Below the pieces are notes generated by a model. That model searched no databases. It saw only the letters and a program-made list of their open reading frames with translations, and was not told the origin of the DNA. This document shows positions 15,590 through 22,505 of a stretch of DNA of 22,505 bases, in pieces. Every line of letters begins with the position of its first letter. Positions within the stretch are counted from its first letter, which is position 1. The translations under genes and the position numbers were made by a program. Source of the DNA: Spirochaetes bacterium ADurb.Bin110 (lineage in GTDB: Bacteria; Spirochaetota; Spirochaetia; Treponematales; Rectinemataceae); NCBI GenBank assembly GCA_002070755.1, contig MWDY01000269.1, forward strand, positions 1 through 22,505, given 5' to 3'.

Positions 15590-17472
15590 GCCAAAAATTC
15601 TATCATCTTCGCTGGATACGAGAGATTTGGCGAGAACGCCAAGCTCTTGTGTGGCTTTTGCTGTTTTTGACACTTCTATCGAGCGCAGTTGCAGTGGCTT
15701 TTCCTCTGCTCACAAAGCAACTCTTCGATCTACTCGAACACGCAATAGATACAAAGATGAGCGAAGATGCCGCGATGGCTCAGATTCGCCGGATAGCGCT
15801 CTATTTTGGGGCGATCGGGCTTGCAGGGCTCATTTCAGGCATCTTTCCTGGTGTGCGTGGCGCGCTCAACATGGTCTTCGACTACATTGTCCGAAAGAGG
15901 TATTTCGGCGAAGTGGTGCAAAAAGACATTAGATTTTTCAGTAAATTTCGCTCCGGCGATGTAATCACGCGCCTCACATCGGATATCTCCGATTGGCCAA
16001 AAATATCCTGGTTCTTGTGCTCTGGCATTTTCCGAGCGGTCGAGTCTGCAAGCAAAGTCACATTTTGCATCATTGTAATGTTCAGTCTCGATTGGAGACT
16101 TGCTCTTGCATCCCTTGCTTCCCTACCTGTCATGCTCCTTGTCTTCAGTAGAACACAGGCAGCTATCTACGACCGTGTTAATAAAAACGAGCAAGCCATA
16201 TCCGAGATAAACAACCAACTTGAGATGAGTTTTTCGGGAGTGCGCGTCATAAAGGCTTTTGCAAGCGAAGAAAAGTACACAAATTTCTTCAAGGAAGCGC
16301 TTGGCAAACGATTCAATACAGAGATAGACGTCATAAAGCTCGAGACCGTTATGCACCTTATCTATCAGTATATCGACTATGTGGCACAGATTGCTCTCGT
16401 GTTTGTGGGCGGATTGATGGTGACAAGACGAAGCATCTCGATAGGAACTTTTTACGCTTTCTATAATTATCTCAACATGCTCATCTATCCTGTGCTAGAC
16501 ATTCCTCAGCTCTTTGTGTTTGGGAAGCGAGCATTCGTCAATATAGATAGGCTAGAAGAGATGAGGCAATATGAGAGTGGATCTCAAAAACAATCTCCAA
16601 CATCGTCTCAGAAAAAACAAAGCCTATCGCTTCAAAATCGAAATAGGGTATCGTCTCAGAAACAGCAAGAATCTATGAAATCCATAAGGAACAGCGATAC
16701 CGCAAATATTGAAGTTTTCCGTTCTCTCTATTTCGAGAATGTCACAGTGCGATATGAGCAACGGCGCAAAGCAGCTCTATCGGATATCAGCTTCGAGATA
16801 TTGCCGGGCGAAAAATTCCTCATAATCGGACCGGTTGGATCAGGAAAATCCACCCTTATTAAGAGCGCACTCGGATTGCTCGAACCTCAGAAGGGTCGAG
16901 TAATGATAAATGATAGGCCTGTCCGAAGCCTGGAGCCGACAGAGATTCGCGGACTCATAGGATATGTTCCACAGGATCCCCTTTTGTTTAGTGGCTCGAT
17001 ACGAGAGAATATCCTCTTTGGCTGTCGAGAAGGCCAGAGCCTCACTGAAGAAGAACTCTTACGCATCATCGAGGTATCTCGTCTTACAGAAGAAATCGAA
17101 TATTTTTCGGATGGATTGGAAACCAAGCTTGGACAGCGCGGAACAAGCGTTTCAGGAGGGCAAAAACAGCGCATAGCAATTGCGCGGGCGCTTGCAGGCT
17201 ATCCTGGTCTGCTATTGCTCGATGATATGACGGCCTCGCTTGACACGAATAACGAAGAAGCCTTATGGCATTCACTAGCTGCAATGGCTGAATTCGCGCA
17301 GGCTGCGGTTATCGCTGTTTCTCATAGGCTATCGAGTATTCAGTATGTGGATCGAGTGCTGTTTTTAAATGGAGGGCGCATAGCCGGTTTTGGCAAACAC
17401 GCCGAGCTCATGGAGCAGAACGCAGCCTATCGCGAATTCGTGGCGGAGCATGTGCAGAGACCAGGGAAATGA
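15586..17472 (+). CDS. ABC exporter half-transporter, second subunit with degenerate Walker B
   Basis: Partner of the upstream half-transporter, translationally coupled by the ATGA overlap. A membrane domain to about residue 325 is followed by a Ser/Gln/Lys-rich repeat linker (332-363) and a nucleotide-binding domain: Walker A GPVGSGKST (415 on, K421), Q-loop YVPQDPLLF, full signature VSGGQKQR (522 on), Walker B GLLLLDDMTAS, where Asp547 replaces the catalytic Glu, and H-loop AVSHRLSS. In TM287/288-like heterodimers one ATP site has just this pair of defects, so this chain's Walker site with the partner's LSSGE signature should form the non-hydrolytic site. Length 628 aa is somewhat long because of the linker. 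Confidence 0.93.
   Translation: MSQKFYHLRWIREIWRERQALVWLLLFLTLLSSAVAVAFPLLTKQLFDLLEHAIDTKMSEDAAMAQIRRIALYFGAIGLAGLISGIFPGVRGALNMVFDYIVRKRYFGEVVQKDIRFFSKFRSGDVITRLTSDISDWPKISWFLCSGIFRAVESASKVTFCIIVMFSLDWRLALASLASLPVMLLVFSRTQAAIYDRVNKNEQAISEINNQLEMSFSGVRVIKAFASEEKYTNFFKEALGKRFNTEIDVIKLETVMHLIYQYIDYVAQIALVFVGGLMVTRRSISIGTFYAFYNYLNMLIYPVLDIPQLFVFGKRAFVNIDRLEEMRQYESGSQKQSPTSSQKKQSLSLQNRNRVSSQKQQESMKSIRNSDTANIEVFRSLYFENVTVRYEQRRKAALSDISFEILPGEKFLIIGPVGSGKSTLIKSALGLLEPQKGRVMINDRPVRSLEPTEIRGLIGYVPQDPLLFSGSIRENILFGCREGQSLTEEELLRIIEVSRLTEEIEYFSDGLETKLGQRGTSVSGGQKQRIAIARALAGYPGLLLLDDMTASLDTNNEEALWHSLAAMAEFAQAAVIAVSHRLSSIQYVDRVLFLNGGRIAGFGKHAELMEQNAAYREFVAEHVQRPGK
16579..16674 (+). repeat. Four 24-bp in-frame repeats in the exporter linker
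   Basis: Four units of eight codons, starting at 16579, 16603, 16627 and 16651, encode GSQKQSPT, SSQKKQSL, SLQNRNRV and SSQKQQES. The period is exactly 24 bp. They lie between the membrane and ATPase domains, where family members normally have a short linker. Confidence 0.75.
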
Positions 17473-17490
17473 GTTTTGCATGTTTTGCAT
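17473..17490 (+). repeat. 9-bp tandem repeat next to the exporter stop codon
   Basis: GTTTTGCAT occurs twice head to tail (17473-17481, 17482-17490), beginning at the base after the TGA stop of the second ABC subunit. Confidence 0.7.
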
Positions 17491-17562
17491 GTGAGGGAGT
17501 CGAGACCATCTTTTGAGAAAGTATTCAATAAGAGCGCACGGCAATTTTGTGGAAATTTCCTC

Positions 17563-17590
17563 TTGACGCTACAAAAAACAACACTATAAT
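17563..17590 (+). promoter_or_regulatory. Promoter of the first caspase-like gene, leaderless
   Basis: -35 TTGACG (17563-17568), 16-bp spacer, perfect -10 TATAAT (17585-17590). The ATG at 17598 follows after only 7 nt, so transcription should start at or within a base or so of the A of the start codon. A 10-bp palindrome GGAAATTTCC (17551-17560) lies just before the -35. Confidence 0.8.
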
Positions 17591-17597
17591 TTTTTAT

Positions 17598-20420
17598 ATG
17601 AGAATGAGATTTGATAGAATTTCTGTTTCTCTACTTACTGCTTTTGCTTATCTTTTCTTGCTGATTGCAGCTTCTGGTTTTGCTCAAAATACATCACTAA
17701 GATATGCGCTGATTATTGGAAACGCAGACTATACAAGACTTCCAAAGCTCAAAAATGCCATCAACGACGCCTCCGACATGGCGGATATCTTAAAAGAGTT
17801 CGGTTGGAATGTCACGCTTCTTTTGAACGCGGATCTTCCTCAGATGGAACAGGCGGTGGTTCGGCTAGGGAATAGTGTGTCTATTGCCCCAAGCGCTGTT
17901 GGATTATTCTATTACGCAGGCCATGGGGTACAAGCAAATGGGATCAATTATCTCATACCCACTGATGCTGACATTGCGAGCGAGGTATTTCTAAAAATGA
18001 AATCGCTTGCGGCGCAAAGCGTGCTCGACGAGCTGCAGAGCGCCCGCAACAACCTCAATATCATCATCTTAGACGCATGTCGAGATAATCCATTCAGCTG
18101 GGCACGATCAGGCTCCCGCGGGCTCTCGGTGATATCTTCTCAGCCTCCTGGCAGCATAATTGTCTTTGCTACTGGTGCAGGAAGTGTAGCGCAAGAAGGT
18201 AGCGGAGATAATGGTGTATTCACTGCTGAGCTTCTCAAAAACCTCAGGACTCCTGGTCTTGATATCGGAGAGCTTCTCAATAGAACCTGCTCAGCAGTCC
18301 AGGAAGCCACCAATGGACAGCAAAATCCCGCAATCTACTCCCAATTTTTCAAATCATTTTATTTTAATGAAGCAAATGCCTCAAAAACCACGAATCCCCT
18401 TGCTCAGAATTCTTCGAAGCAGGATTTTTCTAGCTATAACCTCAATATAAGCCAGATTCCTCTAAAGACGGCGAATGTCCTGGTGACATCATCGGAAGTA
18501 AATGCGGATATCTATCTAAATGGAAGCTATAAAGGTCAAGCTCCCCTCTTCATTGAGAATGTAAGCGCAGAAAGGGAGGTCTATCTCGAGGCAAGGAAAG
18601 GCGAATATGAGGGAGAAGCACGTATCACTTTGGAACCTAGTGAGCATCGCGAAGTTGAGATCAAAATGTCTTTCAATACCTCTCGTTTTGGCTCGATTGA
18701 CTGCAGAGTACCTGACAGCGCCAGAGTGATGGTGCTCAACAAAGAGACCGGAGAATCTACATTCTTCAATGGGTCTTCGATTTTGCCAAACCTCCAGGAA
18801 GGTTGGTATTATCTAGAGGCAAGCAGCGCAGGGTATGAAGTTAAATCTGAAACTATCAAGGTCGTGAGAGGCGTGCAGGTGGTTTGGGAGCCTTTCAATA
18901 AGCGTTCAACCCTGCAATCAGAAGACATTCAAGCCTGTTTTCCACCATCAGGCACAAAGCTCGCACAATGGCCAACAGCATTTATTGTACCCGAAGTCGC
19001 AAATGCTGAACGATATGAACTGCAGATTTCTGCACAACCAGATTTCAAGGGCAATATAATATTCGATATTGATGGATTCATCTCCAATAAGATGGATGCT
19101 TCATTGGCAAAACTGACAAAAGGGAATCAGTATTATTGGCGCTATAGAGTAAAGAAGAACAATTCTTGGGGAGAATGGTCGCAGCCTGTTTCGATTGCCC
19201 TTGGTTATAGAGTAATCTACGATGGCAATGGATATACGAGCGGATCTATTCCTTATGATATAAATGGATATCTTCAAGGAGATACCGCAATAGTTCAAGA
19301 AAGGCCCATTGGTTTTGAAAAATGGAGCTATGGCTTTAGTGGATGGAATACGAAAGCTGATGGCAGAGGCACTAACTATTCATCAGGATCAGTCATTCCC
19401 ATAAAAAATCAGGATATCACATTGTATGCTAAATGGCGTCCTCTCGTCATGTCGTTGATAATGGTTATCCCTCCTGCTAAGCCTGGTGATAGCAATGAGA
19501 TTATTCAAGTTCCAATTGATTGGAATGTGAAAGATGTTGCTTTTGTCGCAGAAGGAGCCTTTCATACTATGATCATTCGGAAAGATGGAAGTCTCTGGGC
19601 TTTTGGCAACAACTCATTTGGCCAACTAGGCGATGGTACAACTAAGACTCGAACCAATTTTGTTAGGATAATGAAGGATGTTCGTGCCGTGTCTGCTGGT
19701 GAACGCCATACAATGATTTTGAAAAATGATGGATCCTTATGGGCTGTGGGAGACAATGGAAGCGGACAACTAGGAGATGGCTCTTATACATCGCATCTCA
19801 AGCCGGTCAAGGTTATGGATAATGTTGCATCCGTAAAAGCAGGAACTCAGCACACAATGATCATCAAGCAAGACGGTAGCCTCTGGGCCGCTGGAAGCAA
19901 TACATTTGGCCAACTAGGCGATGGGACAAATGCGAGTAAGCCTTCATTTGTCAAGATAATGGAAAATGTCAAAACAGTTGCTGTAGGAAATTGTCATACT
20001 TTGATCGTAAAGAATGACGGCACACTATGGGCGACAGGCAGCAATTCAGATGGTCAGCTATGCGATGGTACCCACAAAGATACAAACATGCCGATACATA
20101 CCATGGACAATGTTGAATTAGTGGCTGCAGGTGAATCACACTCGATGATCCTCAAGAAAGATCTTGGTCTTTGGGCAGCTGGCAGTAATCTGGCAGGGCA
20201 GCTGGGCATTCATGGGAATTCTGAACAGTCTGTGCCAGTCTTGGCAATGAAAAACGTGAGGGCTGTCGCAGCGATGTATAAGCAAACGATGATTATTAAA
20301 ACAGATAATACCCTGTGGCTAACCGGCATGAGCTCAGATGGACCATCTATTCCAACTAAGATAATGGACAATGTGGAATCAGCGGCCGTTGGGTATTATC
20401 AGGCTGTGATCTTAAAATGA
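17598..20420 (+). CDS. Secreted caspase-like protein with PEGA-like, Fn3-like, InlB-type and RCC1 domains
   Basis: Signal peptide ending SGFA (cut after A29). Caspase (C14) domain, about 35-255, with catalytic His109 in YYAGHG and Cys161 in LDACRDNP. Then a PEGA-like domain (about 291-358), a second PEGA-like unit (362-435), a Fn3-like segment (436-537, ending in YWRYRVKKNNSWGEWS), an InlB B-repeat-type unit (538-615, YDGNGY ... GWNTKADGRGTNY ... ITLYAKW) and an RCC1 propeller (about 652-940) of six repeats of the form HTMIIKxDGSLWAxGxNxxGQLGDG plus a closing strand. Substrate and site of action are unknown; it should lie outside the inner membrane. Start at 17598 because the -10 element ends 7 nt upstream; the frame is open to an ATG at 17547, but that lies upstream of the promoter. 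940 aa. Paralogue of the next gene. Confidence 0.9.
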   Translation: MRMRFDRISVSLLTAFAYLFLLIAASGFAQNTSLRYALIIGNADYTRLPKLKNAINDASDMADILKEFGWNVTLLLNADLPQMEQAVVRLGNSVSIAPSAVGLFYYAGHGVQANGINYLIPTDADIASEVFLKMKSLAAQSVLDELQSARNNLNIIILDACRDNPFSWARSGSRGLSVISSQPPGSIIVFATGAGSVAQEGSGDNGVFTAELLKNLRTPGLDIGELLNRTCSAVQEATNGQQNPAIYSQFFKSFYFNEANASKTTNPLAQNSSKQDFSSYNLNISQIPLKTANVLVTSSEVNADIYLNGSYKGQAPLFIENVSAEREVYLEARKGEYEGEARITLEPSEHREVEIKMSFNTSRFGSIDCRVPDSARVMVLNKETGESTFFNGSSILPNLQEGWYYLEASSAGYEVKSETIKVVRGVQVVWEPFNKRSTLQSEDIQACFPPSGTKLAQWPTAFIVPEVANAERYELQISAQPDFKGNIIFDIDGFISNKMDASLAKLTKGNQYYWRYRVKKNNSWGEWSQPVSIALGYRVIYDGNGYTSGSIPYDINGYLQGDTAIVQERPIGFEKWSYGFSGWNTKADGRGTNYSSGSVIPIKNQDITLYAKWRPLVMSLIMVIPPAKPGDSNEIIQVPIDWNVKDVAFVAEGAFHTMIIRKDGSLWAFGNNSFGQLGDGTTKTRTNFVRIMKDVRAVSAGERHTMILKNDGSLWAVGDNGSGQLGDGSYTSHLKPVKVMDNVASVKAGTQHTMIIKQDGSLWAAGSNTFGQLGDGTNASKPSFVKIMENVKTVAVGNCHTLIVKNDGTLWATGSNSDGQLCDGTHKDTNMPIHTMDNVELVAAGESHSMILKKDLGLWAAGSNLAGQLGIHGNSEQSVPVLAMKNVRAVAAMYKQTMIIKTDNTLWLTGMSSDGPSIPTKIMDNVESAAVGYYQAVILK

Positions 20421-20460
20421 CGCAAATTGCTTATAGGTCAGCAGTGATTCCAATATGTTC

Positions 20461-20488
20461 TTGACAAGTGGAAAAACAATACTATAAT
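20461..20488 (+). promoter_or_regulatory. Promoter of the second caspase-like gene, leaderless
   Basis: -35 TTGACA (20461-20466), 16-bp spacer, -10 TATAAT (20483-20488), then 7 nt to the ATG at 20496: the same geometry and nearly the same sequence as the promoter at 17563-17590. No terminator was seen between the two genes, so read-through from the first is possible as well. Confidence 0.82.
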
Positions 20489-20495
20489 TTTTTGT

Positions 20496-22505
20496 ATGAA
20501 AATGAGATTTAATAAAATAGTGCTTCATTTGCTTGCTGCGTGTCTGTGTCTTTTCTTCCTTGTTGGGGCTCCTAGTTTCGCTCAAGACACTGCCAATAGA
20601 TATGCGCTTGTCATTGGCAACGCCAATTACACAAAGCTCCCCAAATTGAGAAGCTCCGTAAATGATGCAAGCGATATGGCGGATATCTTAAAAAATCTCG
20701 GCTGGAATGTGACGCTCCTTTTAGATGCCGATCTTCCTCAAATAGAAGAGGCAGTACTCCGATTAGGGAATAGTGTCTCCATTGCGCCGAGCGCGGTCGG
20801 TTTATTCTATTACGCAGGCCATGGGGTACAGGCAAATGGAGTGAATTACCTCATCCCTGCTGATGCCGATATCTCGGGCGAGACATTCTTAAAGACAAAA
20901 TCGCTCTCGGTACAGAGTGTTTTGGATGAACTTCAGAAGGCGAGGAATAATCTCAATATCATAATCCTCGATGCCTGCAGGGATAATCCCTTTAGCTGGG
21001 CGCGATCTGGTTCTCGAGGGCTCTCGGTCCTGTCTTCGCAGCCTCCAGGGAGCATTATCGTCTATGCGACTTCCGCAGGCAGTGTCGCCCGCGAAGGTTC
21101 TGGAAGAAATGGAATCTTCACCGCGGAGCTCTTAAAGAATCTCAAGATTCCTGGCCTTGAGATTGAGGAAGTATTGAATCGAACATGCTCTGCCGTCCAG
21201 GAAGCGACCTATGGAGAACAGAATCCTGCAGTCTATAAGCAATTCTTCAAGTCCTTCTATTTTAATGAGCTGAAAGAGAAGCAAAAGCCTATTGAGCCAG
21301 TGATATTTAGCTCCTCACAGACGGCTGACCTCTTAGTGAGAGCCTCTGAACCCGACTCAGAGATATACCTAAACGATGTGTATAAAGGCAAAGCCCCCTT
21401 ATTGATACAAAAAGTAGAGCCAAATAAGCGACTCAAGGTATCTGCAAAAACAGCAACCTCGAGTGGTACGGATGAAGTCACCTTAGAGCCAGGAGAATTG
21501 CGGGAGATCACTGTTTCTATGGCGCCACTTAAGGGGAATCTTGTCATTATGGCGAATGAGAGCGATGTCCAGGTGCTCATCGATGGAGAGAGTAGAGGGT
21601 CACTTGGTTCTGGGATATTCCGCTCTCTTCCCCCGGGCTCTCACACTGTTGAGCTCGTTGGGAAGGATTCCTACTATAGCGAGAAGGTCGAGATTAGAGC
21701 AGATACAACGACGCAGATTACTGCAACAATGACTGCTGTTGGCTCAGCAGACATTAGAATCCCCACTGATGCATTAGCGAAATTGCATATAGGATCAGAG
21801 ATTAGAATCATTGAAGGACCAGGAATAGTGCGGAATTTGCCAGAAGGGAATTATTATATAGAGGCCGGCGGAAAAGACTATGTTTCAGCCAGTACTTTTC
21901 TCAACGTAAGAAAAGGCCAAGAGGTATCATGGGAGCCCTATAAGAATGGCTATATTTCCTTCGATGTCCTCACAAAGGGCTCAATCCTATTCATAAAAGA
22001 GCTTGCAAAAAGCTATCCCGCCCAGGGACAGATTTCCGACATTCCTCCTGGGCTATACCATGGCGTTCTTACAAAGAGCGGCTACAAGGATTCAGAGATC
22101 GAGATCGATGTGCAGCCAGGAAAGAAGACAGTGGTGAAAGTAAGCCTATTTATGCCCGAGCCCGGTAGAATAATCATGCAGAATTATGGCGTAAATATAG
22201 CTATGTATGTGAATGGCAAGTACTGGAATGCAAACACAGGAAAGGATGGGCTCATCTACTACGAAAATCTTCCGATAAATACGCCTCTCAAGTTAGAGTT
22301 TGAGCTTTCTTCATATAAAAGCGGAGAAAGAATATCTATACCCACGAGGACTCTCAAATTAGAGGAGGGCCAGACTCTGCAATTAGAGCTCGATGCTGGG
22401 CAAATCAGGGTCCCATTAGCGGACGGAATTTTCTACATTAGTGTGGGAGGAACGAGTTATACCGTTTTCCCATCCATAGATGACGAATTTATTACTCCAA
22501 GGCTT
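20496..22505 (+). CDS. Secreted caspase-like protein with PEGA-like repeats, partial at 3' end
   Basis: The frame is open from 20496 to the right edge (670 codons, no stop). Signal peptide ending PSFA (cut after A29). The caspase domain, about 35-255, is close to the preceding gene's, with the same numbering: His109 in YYAGHG, Cys161 in LDACRDNP. It is followed by a series of PEGA-like surface domains starting near residues 276, 346, 416, 485, 553 and 635; the best are the first (EIYLNDVYKGKAPL) and second (VQVLIDGESRGSL). The third resembles the first gene's second PEGA-like unit (NLPEGNYYIEA ... GQEVSWEPYKN). No InlB-type or RCC1 part is seen before the edge. No Shine-Dalgarno; start chosen from the promoter and from alignment with the paralogue, both beginning ATGAxAATGAGATTT. 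Confidence 0.88.
   Translation, partial: MKMRFNKIVLHLLAACLCLFFLVGAPSFAQDTANRYALVIGNANYTKLPKLRSSVNDASDMADILKNLGWNVTLLLDADLPQIEEAVLRLGNSVSIAPSAVGLFYYAGHGVQANGVNYLIPADADISGETFLKTKSLSVQSVLDELQKARNNLNIIILDACRDNPFSWARSGSRGLSVLSSQPPGSIIVYATSAGSVAREGSGRNGIFTAELLKNLKIPGLEIEEVLNRTCSAVQEATYGEQNPAVYKQFFKSFYFNELKEKQKPIEPVIFSSSQTADLLVRASEPDSEIYLNDVYKGKAPLLIQKVEPNKRLKVSAKTATSSGTDEVTLEPGELREITVSMAPLKGNLVIMANESDVQVLIDGESRGSLGSGIFRSLPPGSHTVELVGKDSYYSEKVEIRADTTTQITATMTAVGSADIRIPTDALAKLHIGSEIRIIEGPGIVRNLPEGNYYIEAGGKDYVSASTFLNVRKGQEVSWEPYKNGYISFDVLTKGSILFIKELAKSYPAQGQISDIPPGLYHGVLTKSGYKDSEIEIDVQPGKKTVVKVSLFMPEPGRIIMQNYGVNIAMYVNGKYWNANTGKDGLIYYENLPINTPLKLEFELSSYKSGERISIPTRTLKLEEGQTLQLELDAGQIRVPLADGIFYISVGGTSYTVFPSIDDEFITPRL

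Noticed and set aside
17547..17597. Start of the first caspase gene at 17547
   Set aside because: It lies upstream of the -35/-10 elements, and the paralogue starts at the position equivalent to 17598.

Overview
The window is about 22.5 kb of densely coding bacterial DNA at roughly 50% GC. Signal peptides without lipoboxes, multi-domain secreted proteins of the caspase and PEGA families, and a probable alpha-beta type E1 dehydrogenase suggest a free-living or gut spirochaete (Treponema/Rectinema-like). This is a judgement from gene style only; no rRNA or tRNA is present to fix it.

Minus-strand block, 1-4898: a DeoR-family regulator, then a lipoyl-dependent acyltransferase (E2), dihydrolipoamide dehydrogenase (E3) and a thiamine-diphosphate E1 component that runs off the left edge. 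This is one operon for a 2-oxoacid (or acetoin-type) dehydrogenase complex with its regulator as first gene. Upstream of the regulator is a set of four 11-bp phased TTTC repeats that looks like its operator.

Plus-strand block, 5184-13626, is divergent from the first and is a sugar regulon: ABC importer ATPase, permease with an unusual charged C-terminal tail, periplasmic binding protein, a strong hairpin terminator, PfkB-type kinase, L-fucose mutarotase (fucU), LacI regulator and L-fucose isomerase (fucI). The isomerase and mutarotase are clear by motif. The kinase is not the usual FGGY fuculokinase and no aldolase is present. Two near-identical LacI-type operators lie 43 bp apart around a TTGACA promoter in the shared 285-bp divergent region.

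13832-17472: two overlapping ABC exporter half-transporters whose complementary motif defects predict a heterodimer with one degenerate ATP site.

17598-22505: two tandem secreted caspase-like proteins, the second cut by the window edge. They share almost identical sigma70-like promoters whose -10 element lies only 7 nt before the ATG and have no Shine-Dalgarno, so their mRNAs should be leaderless. Their N-terminal halves are paralogous; their C-terminal halves differ (PEGA-like, Fn3-like, InlB-type and RCC1 propeller in the first; a train of PEGA-like repeats in the second).

Two themes run across the window: short in-frame repeats in linkers of otherwise conserved enzymes (E2, E3, ABC exporter), and short tandem duplications beginning at or overlapping stop codons (fucI, E2, ABC exporter) or duplicating a ribosome-binding site (E1). 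No stretch over 300 bp lacks a gene; no RNA gene, IS element or CRISPR array was seen.
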